Source: Tupaia tana
Lineage: Eukaryota; Chordata; Mammalia; Scandentia; Tupaiidae
Direction: 5' to 3'
Assembly: GCA_026018925.1 (NCBI GenBank)
Contig: JAKSZU010000012.1
Coordinates: 43,191,218-43,255,217 of the forward strand
Length of the DNA: 64,000 nt
Shown here piece after piece: positions 42,949 through 53,850 of this stretch. Under the pieces are notes generated by a model. It was not told the DNA's origin, did no database searches, and saw nothing but the letters and a program-made list of their open reading frames with translations. Both the position numbers and the translations under genes were made by a program. The first letter of the stretch is position 1, and each line of letters opens with the position of its first letter.

Positions 42949-43060
42949 ATAAGAAAGGATTGTGGCATGGCTATGCTCCCAGTGAATTCTCACTTTCCCT
43001 CCCCCTTTGTCTCTCTCTCTGGCAAGCTCACACACTTATGGCAAAAACCTAAAAAATAAC
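42686..43060 (+). mobile_element. 5'-truncated SINE type A/C split by a type B
   Basis: Starts at the B box (catgaccgcagtttaagtcc). Interrupted after 'agagaaaggattg' and resumed by the same motif at about 42952. Ends atggcaaaaacct. Confidence 0.8.
42790..42951 (+). mobile_element. SINE type B nested
   Basis: gcaccagtaggtggcgtggt head, (A)27-28 tail. gaaaggattg on both sides is its TSD. Confidence 0.86.
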
Positions 43061-43242
43061 TTAAAAAAAGAGAAAAACAAATTAAGAGTTTAGTATCATA
43101 CTATATAAAATAAAATTATAGTATTATAGACATGTTTCCACATGTCATATAAAGTCACTCTATTTTGATGTATCACTGAAATTTCCTATAATAGGACTGA
43201 GGTCTATTGAGTATATTCTGGGTATTGAAAAAGTCTTTGCAA

Positions 43243-43412
43243 GGGCTGGCAGGTGGTGTGGTGGTTAAGGTGCTGGACTCCCACATCGCCGACTGAGGTT
43301 TGAGATTCTGACCTGACCTCTCTGTCTCGCTCTCTGGTCAAATTGACTACTACTACTACTACTACTAATGATAATAATAAGTAAAATTAAACAAATAATG
43401 CTTAAAAATAGA
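43243..43412 (+). mobile_element. SINE type B with TSD and (CTA)n tail
   Basis: TSD gaaaaagtctttgcaa, 16 bp, at 43227-43242 and 43413-43428. The tail contains seven CTA units. Confidence 0.94.
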
Positions 43413-43499
43413 GAAAAAGTCTTTGCAAACTGAGGAAAAACAATTAAGGTTTGGTGGTAAAAGTACATTACTGAAACAAAATATTTAAAGTAAGTTATT

Positions 43500-43681
43500 G
43501 GGGCTGGTAGTGGCATGGTGGTTAAGGATGCTGAACTCCCACATGGCTGATAGCAGTTCAAGTCTTGGACCTGGAGGCTTGCTTTCTTACTTTCCCTCTT
43601 TCTCTCACTCTGTCCCTCTCTGGTCAAATTAAATAAATAAACATAAAAATAAATAAAGTTAAATAATTCCTTTTAAAAAAT
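43500..43681 (+). mobile_element. SINE type B with TSD
   Basis: aaagtaagttatt at 43487-43499 and aaagtaagctatt at 43682-43694 (one mismatch). Confidence 0.92.
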
Positions 43682-43994
43682 AAAGTAAGCTATTAAGTCA
43701 CATTTAATTCTAATGCAGCAAACATGGTTTGTACCCATCATTAGTGTATCATCATATAGCATGTGTGGATTAAAGGTAAATATAAATGAAGCCAAATATC
43801 ATAGGCTAAAAGGTTCAAAAAGTTGAAGTATAAAGTACTAAAGTATTTAAATAAAAAATGTTCCACAATTGAGCTGCATGTCACTGCTAAATATATTAGT
43901 CACTGTTTCCACCAGTTTCAACAAACTAAATCTGGATTAAGGGTAAAACTGTTTGGGACTGCTCTCTCTTTAAATAGGAATGGATTTTTTTTTT

Positions 43995-44225
43995 TTTTAA
44001 ATGAAAGGGAAAGAAAAAGAAAAAGAGAGAAACTGACAAAGAAATTGGTACATTCAACAGGGTCTTGTCATACTACAATTCTCCTGCCCAGCCTCCCAGC
44101 CAGCTGGGATGACAGCTGTTCACCACTGTAACCAGTGTATTTAGATTCAGAACGTGGGCCTTCCCTGGGACTCCAGCACCTCGCAGCAGTACTCTTCTGC
44201 CTGTGCCACCATGCTTGAACCAGGA
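43995..44225 (-). mobile_element. tRNA-7SL fusion SINE, old
   Basis: Antisense. The left portion (tctcctgcccagcctcccag, ccagctgggatgacagctgt, tcaccactgtaacc) resembles antisense 7SL/Alu. The right portion (gggactccagcacctcgcag ... gtgccaccatgcttg) resembles a tRNA-derived head. Confidence 0.6.
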
Positions 44226-44639
44226 ATGAAATTCTGAGGTGAGCGAAACTGACTTCAATCCACAGGGACTAGAGCTTACATGTTTTATAGAGATGATGAT
44301 TCAGATGATTTCATCTTACAGATGAAAGCTGACAAAATCAATTAGTAATAAACCCAACAAATATGCACATTATTGGGGGAAAAAAGCATGGTAAAATTAT
44401 TCTAAGCTCTGGTAAGACACAAACTTGTCAGTTGATCAAGCCTTGCTTCATTCTTATCTTTTTAGAATTCTTAGTACTCCAAAAATCAGAGGTAAAAGTA
44501 CATTAGGTTAGAAATCCTATTCACAGAACATTAACAGTTCTTATATTGAATGCCATAATTTCCTGGCAGACTTTAAACATTAAAGATCCTTCCTAACTCC
44601 TCTCTTCCCTCCCTCCTCCTCTCCTTTTCCTTCTTCCTT
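44226..44639. other. Single-copy RTN3 intron
   Basis: Nothing recognised apart from a pyrimidine-rich stretch at 44590-44645. Confidence 0.5.
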
Positions 44640-44887
44640 CTTTTTCTTAATTGCCAGAGGGCATGTGAACTTGATGGAGACAGAGAGAGAGCAAGAGAGA
44701 GGAAAAAGCATTCCAAAATGGGCATGGTTGCACCATAATTCCTTCTCCTCAGTGTTTACATCCTGCTGGGATTTTGGGCATGCATGTACATGTGCCTGGC
44801 ATGTTATGCACTGTTGGGGCCAGGATCTGAACCGTGGTTGGTCATAAGGGATCCAGTCCCCTTAACCATTAGATTGTGGGCCAGGCC
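44640..44887 (-). mobile_element. SINE type C
   Basis: ttgccagagggcatgtgaac, ggcatggttgcaccataatt, ccattagattgtgggccagg. Confidence 0.72.
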
Positions 44888-44898
44888 AAAAGATTCTT

Positions 44899-45129
44899 GG
44901 GACCAGCAGTTAGCGTAATGGCTATGTTGCTGGACTCCCATGTAGTCGACCGCAGTTCAAGTCCCGGACCTGGCAGCTTAAACTCACACTGGGCGCGTGT
45001 GCGTGCATGCCCAAGATTCTGAGAGGAGAATGGAGAAGGGATTGTGGCGTGGTCATCCCCCCCGGGGGGTGATTTCTCGCTTTCTGTCTCTCTCTGTCTT
45101 TCTGGCGAGCGCACACGCCCTGTAGCAAA

Positions 45130-45157
<28 letters not shown>
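44899..45157 (+). mobile_element. SINE type A with TSD
   Basis: TSD aaaagattctt at 44888-44898 and 45158-45168. The tail ends in (GAAAA)n. Confidence 0.94.
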
Positions 45158-45163
<6 letters not shown>

Positions 45164-45231
45164 TTCTTTAACATGACAACTATTATGTATATACAAAAAT
45201 AACTCCAATAATGCTTTCATAATATTTTTGT

Positions 45232-45335
45232 CAAAAAGATTTATTTATTTAATTCCATTTGTGGGACTTGAGCCACGGTTGGCCATGTGGGAATCCAGCC
45301 AGCATCTTTAACCATCATGCAACCTGCTGGACCCT
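45232..45335 (-). mobile_element. SINE type B lacking its CT-rich block
   Basis: The tail (gatttatttatttaattcca) joins directly to tgtgggacttgagccacggt. The purine block and GACCAG motif are missing. Confidence 0.75.
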
Positions 45336-45413
45336 CTCATAATAATTTTTAACTTAGTATTTGGACTGAGATATCATTTTCTGGGGGGAAGCTTAAGAGG
45401 GTAAACTGACCTT

Positions 45414-45605
45414 GAGGCCTGGCTAATGTGGCACAAGCAGCAGGGCACTGCTATACAAGGTTGTGGCCACATGGGAAGCCTGGGTTTGGTTCCCAGATCA
45501 GCTTAAACAGGCAGGACATGGTAGGGCATGCCTGTGATCCTAGCTAACTGGGAGTCTGGGGCAAAAGAATTGTGACCTGGTAAGACCCTGTCAAATATAA
45601 CTATC
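45414..45605 (+). mobile_element. tRNA-7SL fusion SINE, sense
   Basis: tRNA-like half gaggcctggctaatgtggca ... gtttggttcccagatcagct, then 7SL-like half aggacatggtagggcatgcc, tgtgatcctagctaactggg, agtctggggcaaaagaattg, taagaccctgtc. Confidence 0.65.
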
Positions 45606-45894
45606 TTCCTCAGTCCTGCACACTCACCTTCTCCCGCCATTCATAAAAGCAAAACAAAAATAAAAATAACTCAATGCATTCATTCCTCTGTGATAGTGAA
45701 ATGCAGGTGCTAGCCCCCATTATCGTAAATCTTGCTTCCTCAGATATAAATAAACAAGGTAGCATCTTCATTTGCATTTTAATTATCTTGTCTAGAATGT
45801 CAACAAAGGAAAACAAATTTCTTTTGCTACTTTAAATCCTAAACAAAATCAGAACTGACTTGTACCAAGACAATGTAAAAAAAAATTGGGCTGG

Positions 45895-46060
45895 GGACCA
45901 GCAGGTGGCATGGTGGTTAAGAGTGCTGGACTTCCACATGGCTGACCATGGTTCGAGTCCTGGACCTGGTGATTTTCTCTCTCCTCTCTCTCTCTGCCTC
46001 TGTTCCTCTCTGGTCAAATTAAAATAAATAAATAGAGTTAAATAAAATAATTTTTAAAAA
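45895..46060 (+). mobile_element. SINE type B
   Basis: ggggaccagcaggtggcatg head. Flanks share a ttgggct motif. Confidence 0.88.
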
Positions 46061-46383
46061 CTTGGGCTAAGAGTAAAAAAGTATATAAAGGCATGAAAAA
46101 AATAAACAAAACAAAGACCAGAATCTAATAATTTTCCTTTTTTTTTAAGAACAGCTCTCAAAAGCAAAGACTCTTCAAATTAATTCCTTTGGCACTAATA
46201 GTCACTGATATTGTTTCTGTCAGTACCTGGGCAAAATGGCAGAAAATTCTAGAGAATCTGAGGGTTATTAGTTTTTAAAATACAATACTTATAAAACCAC
46301 CTGGTGGAAAAAACAAACAAACAAACAAAAAACACCTGGTGGAATAACTCTAGATTATTTTATGTATCAGAAAGTGTCTACTA

Positions 46384-46540
46384 TTGGGGCCAGCAGGTGG
46401 CGTGGTGGTTAGGGGTGCTGAATTCCCACATGGCTGACTGTGGTTTGAGTCCCAGACTTGGCAACTTGCTTTCTCACTTACCCTCTCTCTCTCTCTGGTC
46501 AAAATAAATAAAGTTAAATAAAATAATTTTTTAAAAAAGG
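46384..46540 (+). mobile_element. SINE type B with TSD
   Basis: TSD aagtgtctacta, 12 bp, at 46372-46383 and 46541-46552. Confidence 0.93.
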
Positions 46541-46784
46541 AAGTGTCTACTAGCGTTCTGTTTTCAAAAGTTCCATCCTTTCACATGCACTGAGACTTCC
46601 AACATTACTCAAACATATCCCCAAACTTATTGACTACTGAGCTCTATACTTAGATATGTTTTTTTTGAACTCTAAATACTTAAAAGTCTCCAATTAGGTA
46701 TATTATATGAAATAAGACTAGGAAACTAAATTGGCAATCATATTTTAAATTTCTAGGCCACTCTCAAACCAAAAATTCCTATCA

Positions 46785-47165
46785 ATTATGTGGCCTTGGG
46801 TAAATTGTTTAATCTCTGAAAATGGAGATTGGACCAACTAGTGGCATGGTGGTTAAGGTGGCTGGATCCCACATAGATGACTTCACGGTTCAAGTCCCCA
46901 ATCCCACACTGAGTGCATGTGCATGCATGCCCAAAATCCTAAGAGGAGAACGGAGAAGAAGGGACTGTGTGGCCATCCCCTCTGGGGAGAGATTTCTCAT
47001 TTTCTCTCTGTTTCTCTCTCCAGAGAGTACATGTGCCCTATAGCAAAGCTAAAAAAAGAAAGAAAAAATGGGGGTATTAAAGCACCTAACTTTATAATTG
47101 CCATGAGGATTAAATGAGTTAATACATATTTAGAACTGTATCTGACACTTAGTAAATTCCCTAAA
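46785..47165 (+). mobile_element. MIR split by a SINE
   Basis: tatgtggccttgggtaaatt, 'gtttaatctctgaaaatgga' [insertion] 'tgccatgaggattaaatgag', ttaatacatatttagaactg. Confidence 0.75.
46826..47066 (+). mobile_element. SINE type A/C in MIR
   Basis: ggaccaactagtggcatggt head, gacttcacggttcaagtccc, gccctatagcaaagctaaaa end. Confidence 0.83.
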
Positions 47166-47188
47166 AAGTCCTCATACACCACATTTTC

Positions 47189-47473
47189 TTTTTTTGGGGG
47201 GAAGAGGTTTTTTTTTTTTTTTTTTTTTTTTGCTATAGGGTGCATGCGCTCGCCAGACAGGCAGAGAGAGCCAGAAAGACTGAAAGCGAGAAATCACCCC
47301 CCAGGGGGGATGGCCACGCCGCAATCCCTTCTCCTCCATTCTCCTCTCGGGATCTTGGGCACGCACGCACACGTGCCCGGCTTGAGTTTTAAGCCACTGG
47401 GTCCGGGATGCGAACCACGGTTGACTACGTGGGAGTCCAGTGACATAGCCATTACGCTAACTGCTGGTCCCTT
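47189..47473 (-). mobile_element. SINE type A with TSD
   Basis: TSD atacaccacattttc, 15 bp, at 47174-47188 and 47474-47488. Confidence 0.94.
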
Positions 47474-47681
47474 ATACACCACATTTTCAATAAAAATGTC
47501 TCCTGACATAAAGACTTAAGAGCATATGCCATTTTATTAGATGAGAGAAAAAGGCATATTATTCAATCATAACCACCATCATCTGATATAAAATACAGGA
47601 AATTCTCATTCAAGTTTAAATACTTTCCCCTGTACCAATCACAAAAAAGGGGAAGAGTTGGCTCACAAAGAAAGGTAACAG

Positions 47682-47785
47682 AGGTGGCTCCATGTTCTGG
47701 TGGTTAAGGCAGTCGGATCTCATATAGCCAACCACGCAGTTCAAGTCCTAAACCCAGAGGCTCAAAAAATAGGCTGAACAATTAA
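47682..47785 (+). mobile_element. SINE type C head fragment
   Basis: ggtggctccatgttctggtg, gccaaccacgcagttcaagt; stops after the conserved 'ggctcaaaaaatagg'. Confidence 0.65.
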
Positions 47786-48168
47786 ACAACCTAGCACAAA
47801 AATAGCCTTTGACACAATCTCTTACAGACCATTTCAAACTTCAGAGCAACACTAGTATTCCATGGGCTTTATCTTTATCTCTGTCTTACTAACCCCTAAA
47901 TTCCTAGGAGGACAGAGCTCGGGAATCTATTACATCTTCCTAAGTGAATGAACCTGGTTTGAGACCCATAGCTTTACCATATTTGCATAGTTCTTGGAAG
48001 GGCAGAAAGATCAAAGTCATACCTCAGAACTCTAGTTCTGTAAAAATCCTATAGGTAGAGCTGCCACTCTTCACTACCATGCCTCACCTTAGATTGCCCT
48101 CAGGAGCACAACTTAGAGATAAAAGGCAATTGATTAAAAGTGCTTGCTTTAAATATTTATACATAATA
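47786..48168. other. Single-copy RTN3 intron
   Basis: Nothing recognised. Confidence 0.5.
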
Positions 48169-48169
48169 C

Positions 48170-48398
48170 TTTTTAGATTTTTTTTTTGCTATAGAGTACA
48201 TGTGTTTACCAGAGAAGAGAGATTCAGGAAGGATGGCCACATTGCAATTCCTTCTCCTCCATTCTACTCTCAGGATTTTAGGTATGCACACACTCTCCCA
48301 GTATGATTTTTTCAGGCCATCGGGTCTAGGACTCAAAACTTAAGTGTTGGCCATGTGGGATCCAGCACCTTAATACCCATGTCACCTGCTGGCTCTCC
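48170..48398 (-). mobile_element. SINE type A/C
   Basis: gctatagagtacatgtgttt, caggaaggatggccacattg, gtcacctgctggctct. Confidence 0.8.
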
Positions 48399-48430
48399 AC
48401 ATACTAATTTTAAAGTCAGAGAGTATTTTT

Positions 48431-48665
48431 CTTCCTTCCTTCCTTCCTTTTCTTTCCTTTTTTTTTTTTTTTTTTTTTTTTTAAGAGTTTTGCTATACAG
48501 TGCATGCACTTGCTGACCATGGTCTGAGTCCTGGACCTGGCAGCTTTCTTTCTCACTTTCCCTCTGTCTCTCTCTCTCACTCTGTCCCTTTCTGGTCAAA
48601 TATAAATAAATATGTAAATAAACGAATAAATAAATAAAGTTAAATAAAAAATAATTCTTTAAAAA
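48431..48665. mobile_element. Inverted SINE chimera, tails outward, with (TTCC)n
   Basis: (TTCC)n and a T run lead into an antisense type A tail (aagagttttgctatacagtg, catgcacttgc). This joins directly to a sense type B from its B box onward (tgaccatggtctgagtcctg) through its AT-rich tail. Confidence 0.75.
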
Positions 48666-48697
48666 AAGAGAAGAAAAAAATAATGATTCATTACTTA

Positions 48698-48883
48698 GGG
48701 GCTGGCAGGTGGCATGGTGGGGCTGGACTCCCACATGGCTGACTGCGGTTCAAGTCCTGGACCAGGCAGCTTGTTTTCTCACTTTCCTTTTCTCTCTCTC
48801 TCCCTCTGGTCAACTTCAAAAAAAAATAAATAAATAAAAACAAAATAATGACAATAAAATTAAATAAAATAATGATTTAAAAA
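48698..48883 (+). mobile_element. SINE type B with TSD
   Basis: TSD gattcattactta, 13 bp, at 48685-48697 and 48884-48896. Short deletion after ggtggcatggtgg. Confidence 0.93.
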
Positions 48884-48943
48884 GATTCATTACTTATCCA
48901 CTCAAGTGTTTAAAACTTAATTACCGAAAACATAATGTTATCT

Positions 48944-49190
48944 TGGAGCTGGCCCCTTAGTGGACTGGCTTACTGCTGGGCATTGGGAGCCAGATCTCAC
49001 ATGGTCAACCAAGGTTTGAATCCTGGCCCCAGTGGTCAGAAAAACATGTCAGGTATGTATGCATGCATGTCCCAAATCCTGATGGGATAGAGAAATTGAG
49101 GAAAGGGGATTGCAGGGTGACCACACCCCACTGAGGGTGCTTCCTCTCTCACTGGCACACTCACATAAATATTTAAATAAATAAATAAAT
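48944..49190 (+). mobile_element. SINE type C with TSD
   Basis: aaaacataatgttatct at 48927-48943 and aaaacataatgtgatct at 49191-49207 (one mismatch). Confidence 0.85.
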
Positions 49191-49233
49191 AAAACATAAT
49201 GTGATCTAGAAATAAATACGCCAAAACAATTTT

Positions 49234-49448
49234 TTGAGAGATTTTTGCTGAAGGCACGTGCACTTACTGGAGAGAGAGAGAGACAGAAAGCAAGAAACCA
49301 CCCCTTGGGGGTTGCCATGCCGCAATCCCTTCTTGGGATTTTGGGCATGCACGTACACAAGCCCGGAGTATTTCAAATCACTGGGACTCGAACCGCAGTT
49401 GACTATGTGACAGTCTAGTGATGTAACCATTACACCATCTTCTAGTCC
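49234..49448 (-). mobile_element. SINE type A, diverged
   Basis: gagagatttttgctgaaggc, ccaccccttgggggttgcca, acaccatcttctagtccc. Confidence 0.83.
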
Positions 49449-50395
49449 CTGTATGTGAATGCTATTTAACAAATGTTAGTTCCTAAATCAAAACATTCTT
49501 TCTAAAAGGAATTATAGCGTAGACTGTTATAGTTACCACTTGGCTAATTTTCTCTCACTTAGGAAATTCATTACTTTTAATTAAAAGGACATCTGTAACA
49601 TGAAAAAGACTTTACACATCAGTGAAGAAAGGGGGCCAGCCTACAGTAGTCACTAAGTTACTTTTTCACATACGTACTATGCATATTCATATCAGAAAGG
49701 CTTGAAATATTCAGGTGTAGGTTTTCCTACACTTGAATTTTGTCAACGTTCACAAAACAAGAAGGAAAGACAAATTATCGTGCAAAACAGTATCAGCAAC
49801 TTTCAGCCACAGCATCAAAATAGGAAGTTAGCCAGCAGACACTTTGCAGCCAAGCTAGATCCTAAACAAAAAGTCTCTTCTGTACAAAGAAAAATGTTTT
49901 GCTTTTGTTTTAAAAAAAGGCTGTAACTGGCAATTTTTTTTCCTCAATGCTTGCCCCCAAAGTTCAGTATTGTAACTTCCTATTCCAGATGCCTACTGCA
50001 TTAGTTGAACTGAATGGAAACATTCATTAATGCAATGTGCTTCCAATTCTGAATGGTGGATGGACCCTCTTTACTATTTTATTTTCACTTAATTTTCTTC
50101 CAGTGTTTTCTAAAGAAAGCAAAAGTATTTTCCAGCCTCCATTCTTATTAAAGATTTTAAAAATAGAAACTAAATCTCATGTTGATTTTGTGTCTAATGG
50201 AGAAGGCACATCCTCTGGATGATATTATAGAACTACTAGTGATATTGTGGTCAAAACAGCAAATTCTGCCTCTCTGCTCCCATGATTTCAAATTTAATTT
50301 TAAAAAGGCCCCTCCTAAAAAAATTTCCAGACTAAAATATAGCTATTTTTTACTCACTCATCTCTATTATAGGTCCAGCAGTTATAAATGTGGAA
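49449..50395. other. Single-copy RTN3 intron
   Basis: Almost 1 kb without young SINEs. A 74-codon ORF at 49702-49926 has no recognisable homology. Confidence 0.5.
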
Positions 50396-50397
50396 TT

Positions 50398-50575
50398 TAA
50401 AGTCTTCAAATCTGTTACTTACTATGTGACCTTGATTTTATACTCCTGTTAGTCACTTGGTAAAAGAGCTAGTGCCTTTCCTCCACAAAACTGGCTGTAA
50501 AGATTAAATGAGATGATTCACTCGTTACTGAGCATAACGAAAGCTCAATAAAAAATAGCCCACATACTACATCTG
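50398..50575 (+). mobile_element. MIR
   Basis: ctgttacttactatgtgacc, 'ctggctgtaaagattaaatg', agatgattcactcgttactg, 'gaaagctcaataaaaaatag'. Confidence 0.7.
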
Positions 50576-50667
50576 TATTTGTTAGTATCTTGTATGTTGT
50601 GTATAAAGTACAGATTGAGTATCTCAATCCAGAAATTTACTGTAAAGCTCCAAATTCCAAAACTTAA

Positions 50668-50906
50668 AAAAATTTAAAGGGTTTTTGCCATAGGGCGCTT
50701 GTGCTTGCTGGAGAGAGGCAGAGAGGGAAAGTGAGAAATCAGTTTCACCCCCCCCCCCAAGGGGTCACACTACAATCCCTTCTCCATCCTCCTCTTGGGA
50801 TTTTGGGCACACACGCACATGTGCCCAGTGTGATTTTCAAGTTGCTGGGTTCAGGACTCGAACCATGCTCGGCCACGTGGGAATCCAGTACTTTAACCAT
50901 CATGCC
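50668..50906 (-). mobile_element. SINE type A, head lost
   Basis: gccatagggcgcttgtgctt, C run, tcggccacgtgggaatccag, stops at atgccatca. Confidence 0.82.
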
Positions 50907-51232
50907 ATCACAAAATTTCTATCTTTTAACATGAACATGTTACTTTCAAAGATCATGATTTGACTCAAAATATTCAAATTCACATAATGAGGCACATTTT
51001 AAAAAAAGTAGGGGCTTTATCACCACCAGTTTCAATTAAAAGTAACAATCTATCATGTTTCCTAAGAAAGATTAAATCAGGCAAAAGTTTCACTATATTT
51101 TTATTCCATCATGGTTTTTATTTTTATAAGGTCAAAGTCTTCCTAACAAACCAGCGTCCAGACTTGCAACTAGAGAAGTCTAGCTGGGACAATAAACTGC
51201 ACAGGGTTTTTCAGATCTACCTGGTAAATTTT

Positions 51233-51274
51233 CTTTTTTTTTTAAGAATTATTTTAATATTATTTATTTTTAAT
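51233..51274 (-). mobile_element. SINE type B tail only, with TSD
   Basis: Only the antisense AT-rich tail remains (tttaagaattattttaatat, tatttatttttaat). Flanked by tctacctggtaaatttt (51216-51232) and tctacctggtaatttt (51275-51290). Confidence 0.75.
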
Positions 51275-51290
51275 TCTACCTGGTAATTTT

Positions 51291-52044
51291 AATTACCTTA
51301 AAGAAAACAAACAAACGGGGTTTCCCATTGACTTATGTTTGGGGTTTAGTACAACAGCACAAATGAAACAGCGCTTTATTATTAGTATAAATCAACAAAG
51401 CACACAGTGCTCTCTCTTTCAGATTCTTGGCAGTGCTGTCCCCATAAACTGCAATTCCCTTCCCCATGCGTTAAAAGATTACAAAAAACCATAACCACAA
51501 GTCAATCTCTAGGGTAAGTCTTACTTGACAAAAAAATAAATAAATAAAATAAAATAAACTGACTTGTTCAGTGTTCCTACACAATTTGGAACTAGCCTAA
51601 TGATTAGGACAAACCCCAGGTAAATTTACATTAAAACACTCTAGCTAGGTTGGTATTTTTATAGTTCAGTGGAAGAAACATTTATATTTTTCTAAATCCA
51701 CCATTTCTCCACAGTAGTTATGTAATTGAAAATCAGTACGTTAAATGCATACTGGGAGGTGGGTTATTTTCTAAGCTACAAGTCCATTTCCAAATTCTAC
51801 AGATAAATTTTTAATTTGTAAGAAATACTCAAAACTACACCTGGATCTTTTGCTGTTAAAGGGTCTATCTAGCACCATTTTACAGGAAACCCACTGGAAA
51901 CTGCTAGAAATAACTGAATTTTAATTGGTTTTTACTTTAAGGGGGTTAGGGGCCATAGAAGACTTAAGCCTCACATCCCCAGTTACAGCCTCTTTCTCAA
52001 CATTTTTCTTTTATTAATGCACAAAATAATGTTTACGGACTTGC
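51291..52044. other. Single-copy intron downstream of the 57-bp exon
   Basis: No SINE in about 750 bp. No further exon recognised. Confidence 0.55.
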
Positions 52045-52101
52045 CTTGTGAGGTCGAAAATAGAGATACAGGTTGAGAGGAAGAGGAAGAAACAAAGGAA
52101 T
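52045..52101 (-). CDS. RTN3: RTN3 57-bp alternative exon with a GC donor
   Basis: Acceptor TTTCTTTCAG|AT, donor CACAAG|GCAAGT. With a G from the preceding exon (outside the window) and a trailing G it encodes DSFVSSSSSQPVSLFSTSQ (19 residues), the short serine-rich segment that precedes EGLSSLCSDE in long human RTN3. Length 57 bp keeps the frame when skipped. The donor dinucleotide must be GC: the trailing CAA G joins AG GGA of the next exon to give GAG (E), and no in-phase GT lies there. AAG|GCAAGT is the classic strong context for GC donors. Identity rests on memory of human RTN3-A1 and on exact phase. Confidence 0.93.
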
Positions 52102-52543
52102 CTGAAAGAAAATATACAGCATGAGAAATTGACAGTCTCACACAGGACAGGATTTTAACTTTTTTTTTTTTTCTGGGAGTGTGTGTCAGGGGCAGGAGCC
52201 AAGTATCATAGTTTCATTGGGTTACCAAGGGGGAGGACTCAAATCTTTATTTCCAATGATTATTTCACTCACCTGGCAGCAAAACCTTACTTTATTTTCA
52301 AGATACATTTCTAATAGTTAACCAGGTTTTTTTTTTTTTTTTTTTGGTTAAACAGTCTCATCTTCAAAGGAAGAAAAGAGAAACTCCTAACATTTTAAAA
52401 CAAGCATAACCTCAAAAACAGATAATGCTACTTGGAGAAGGGGAAATACTTATATCAGAACTAATTAATAGCTACTTTTAACCATTTTTAGCTGCATTTT
52501 GATGAGTTAGTTACTATTATGATCATTTAAAAACACGTAATTG
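52102..52543. other. Single-copy intron
   Basis: Contains T runs at about 52163 and 52328; otherwise nothing recognised. Confidence 0.5.
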
Positions 52544-52806
52544 GAGGCCAGGCAGATGGTGTGGAGGTTAAGACAGCTGGATTCCACATGGCCAACTGAG
52601 TGGATTAAGTCCCTGACCCAGTGGCTTGAAAAGCACACTGGGTGCATGTATGTGTGTACCCAAAATCTCAATAGAATGGAGAAGGAACTGTGCCATGGCC
52701 ATCTTCCCAGCAGAGTGGTGGGGTGAATTCTCATTCCCCACCCCTGTCTCTCTCCAGTGAGTGCACATGCCCTATACCAAACTTTAAAAAAAAAAAAAAG
52801 AAAAAG
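52544..52806 (+). mobile_element. SINE type C
   Basis: ggaggccaggcagatggtgt head, gctggattccacatggccaa, catgccctataccaaacttt. Confidence 0.8.
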
Positions 52807-52972
52807 GAAAAAATCGAATTGGCAAATACAAAATGCTGACCTCGAATACTTTTTTTTAAAAAAATCACAACTAATTTATCTATAGGGAAAACAGGACATG
52901 AGAAATATTTTTTCTTCTATTAAACTTCTCTAAATTTCGCAACATATACCAAAGTTTAAAATGCACATACCC

Positions 52973-53221
52973 GGGACCAGCAGTTGGCATAATGGCTATG
53001 TCGCTGGACTCCCATGTAGTCAACCGTGGTTTGAGTCCCAGACCCGGTGGCTTAAACTGATGCCGGGTGCATGTGTGTGCATGCCCGAGATCCCGAGAGG
53101 AGAATGGAGGAAAAGGGACTGTGGCGTGGCCATCCCCCCTGGGGATGATTTCTCACTTTCTGTTTCTTTCTGGCTAGCGCATGTGCCCTATAGCAAAAAT
53201 ACCTCTAAAAAAAAAAAAGAA
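52973..53221 (+). mobile_element. SINE type A with TSD
   Basis: TSD ttaaaatgcacataccc, 17 bp, at 52956-52972 and 53222-53238. Confidence 0.95.
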
Positions 53222-53289
53222 TTAAAATGCACATACCCTTCTTCCAACTGCCACCCTGGTCCCATACACATAGTTTCTTAACTCAGCAG

Positions 53290-53850
53290 TTATAATGATA
53301 AGAATTTATTCCACAGACATATCTGTATACATGCATATGTGTATGTATATGAGAATGTCCCTAAGAACACTGGTTATAAATACAAGGAATAATCTAAATG
53401 ACCATCAGTGAAAAAAGATGAAAAGTTACATCCAAATAACAAAATACTTGTTGCCATAAAAATAAAAAATGAGGTTCAGTTATACATGTTCATATAGTCT
53501 ATACAGTAAATTAAAAAAGCAAACTGCATATATTTAATATGCCCCCATTTGCTAAAAGGCAACAAAAAGGATCTTGAAGCCTGGGATGGGAGGAAGATCT
53601 GCTTTTCACCCCAATCTTCGATCCTTAAAAACAACAAAATAAAACAAAACAAAACCTTGAGGGGAGGGGAGAAAGGGGTGGGGGAAAAATATTTAACAGA
53701 AACAAAACTGAAAATTTATCTGTGAATGATAATATATACGGTAATATCTTTTACTTGACTAATATGTGTTGTAGTCATGCTGTGAAAGACCATTTTGTAC
53801 ACAGTAAAGATGTACAGTGATAAAACATAAATTTAAAAAATGAAAAAATA
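53290..53850 (+). mobile_element. L1 3'UTR-type fragment
   Basis: 'ctggttataaatacaaggaa', taatctaaatgaccatcagt, 'aatacttgttgccataaaa', 'gaggaagatctgcttttcac'. Diverged. Confidence 0.55.
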
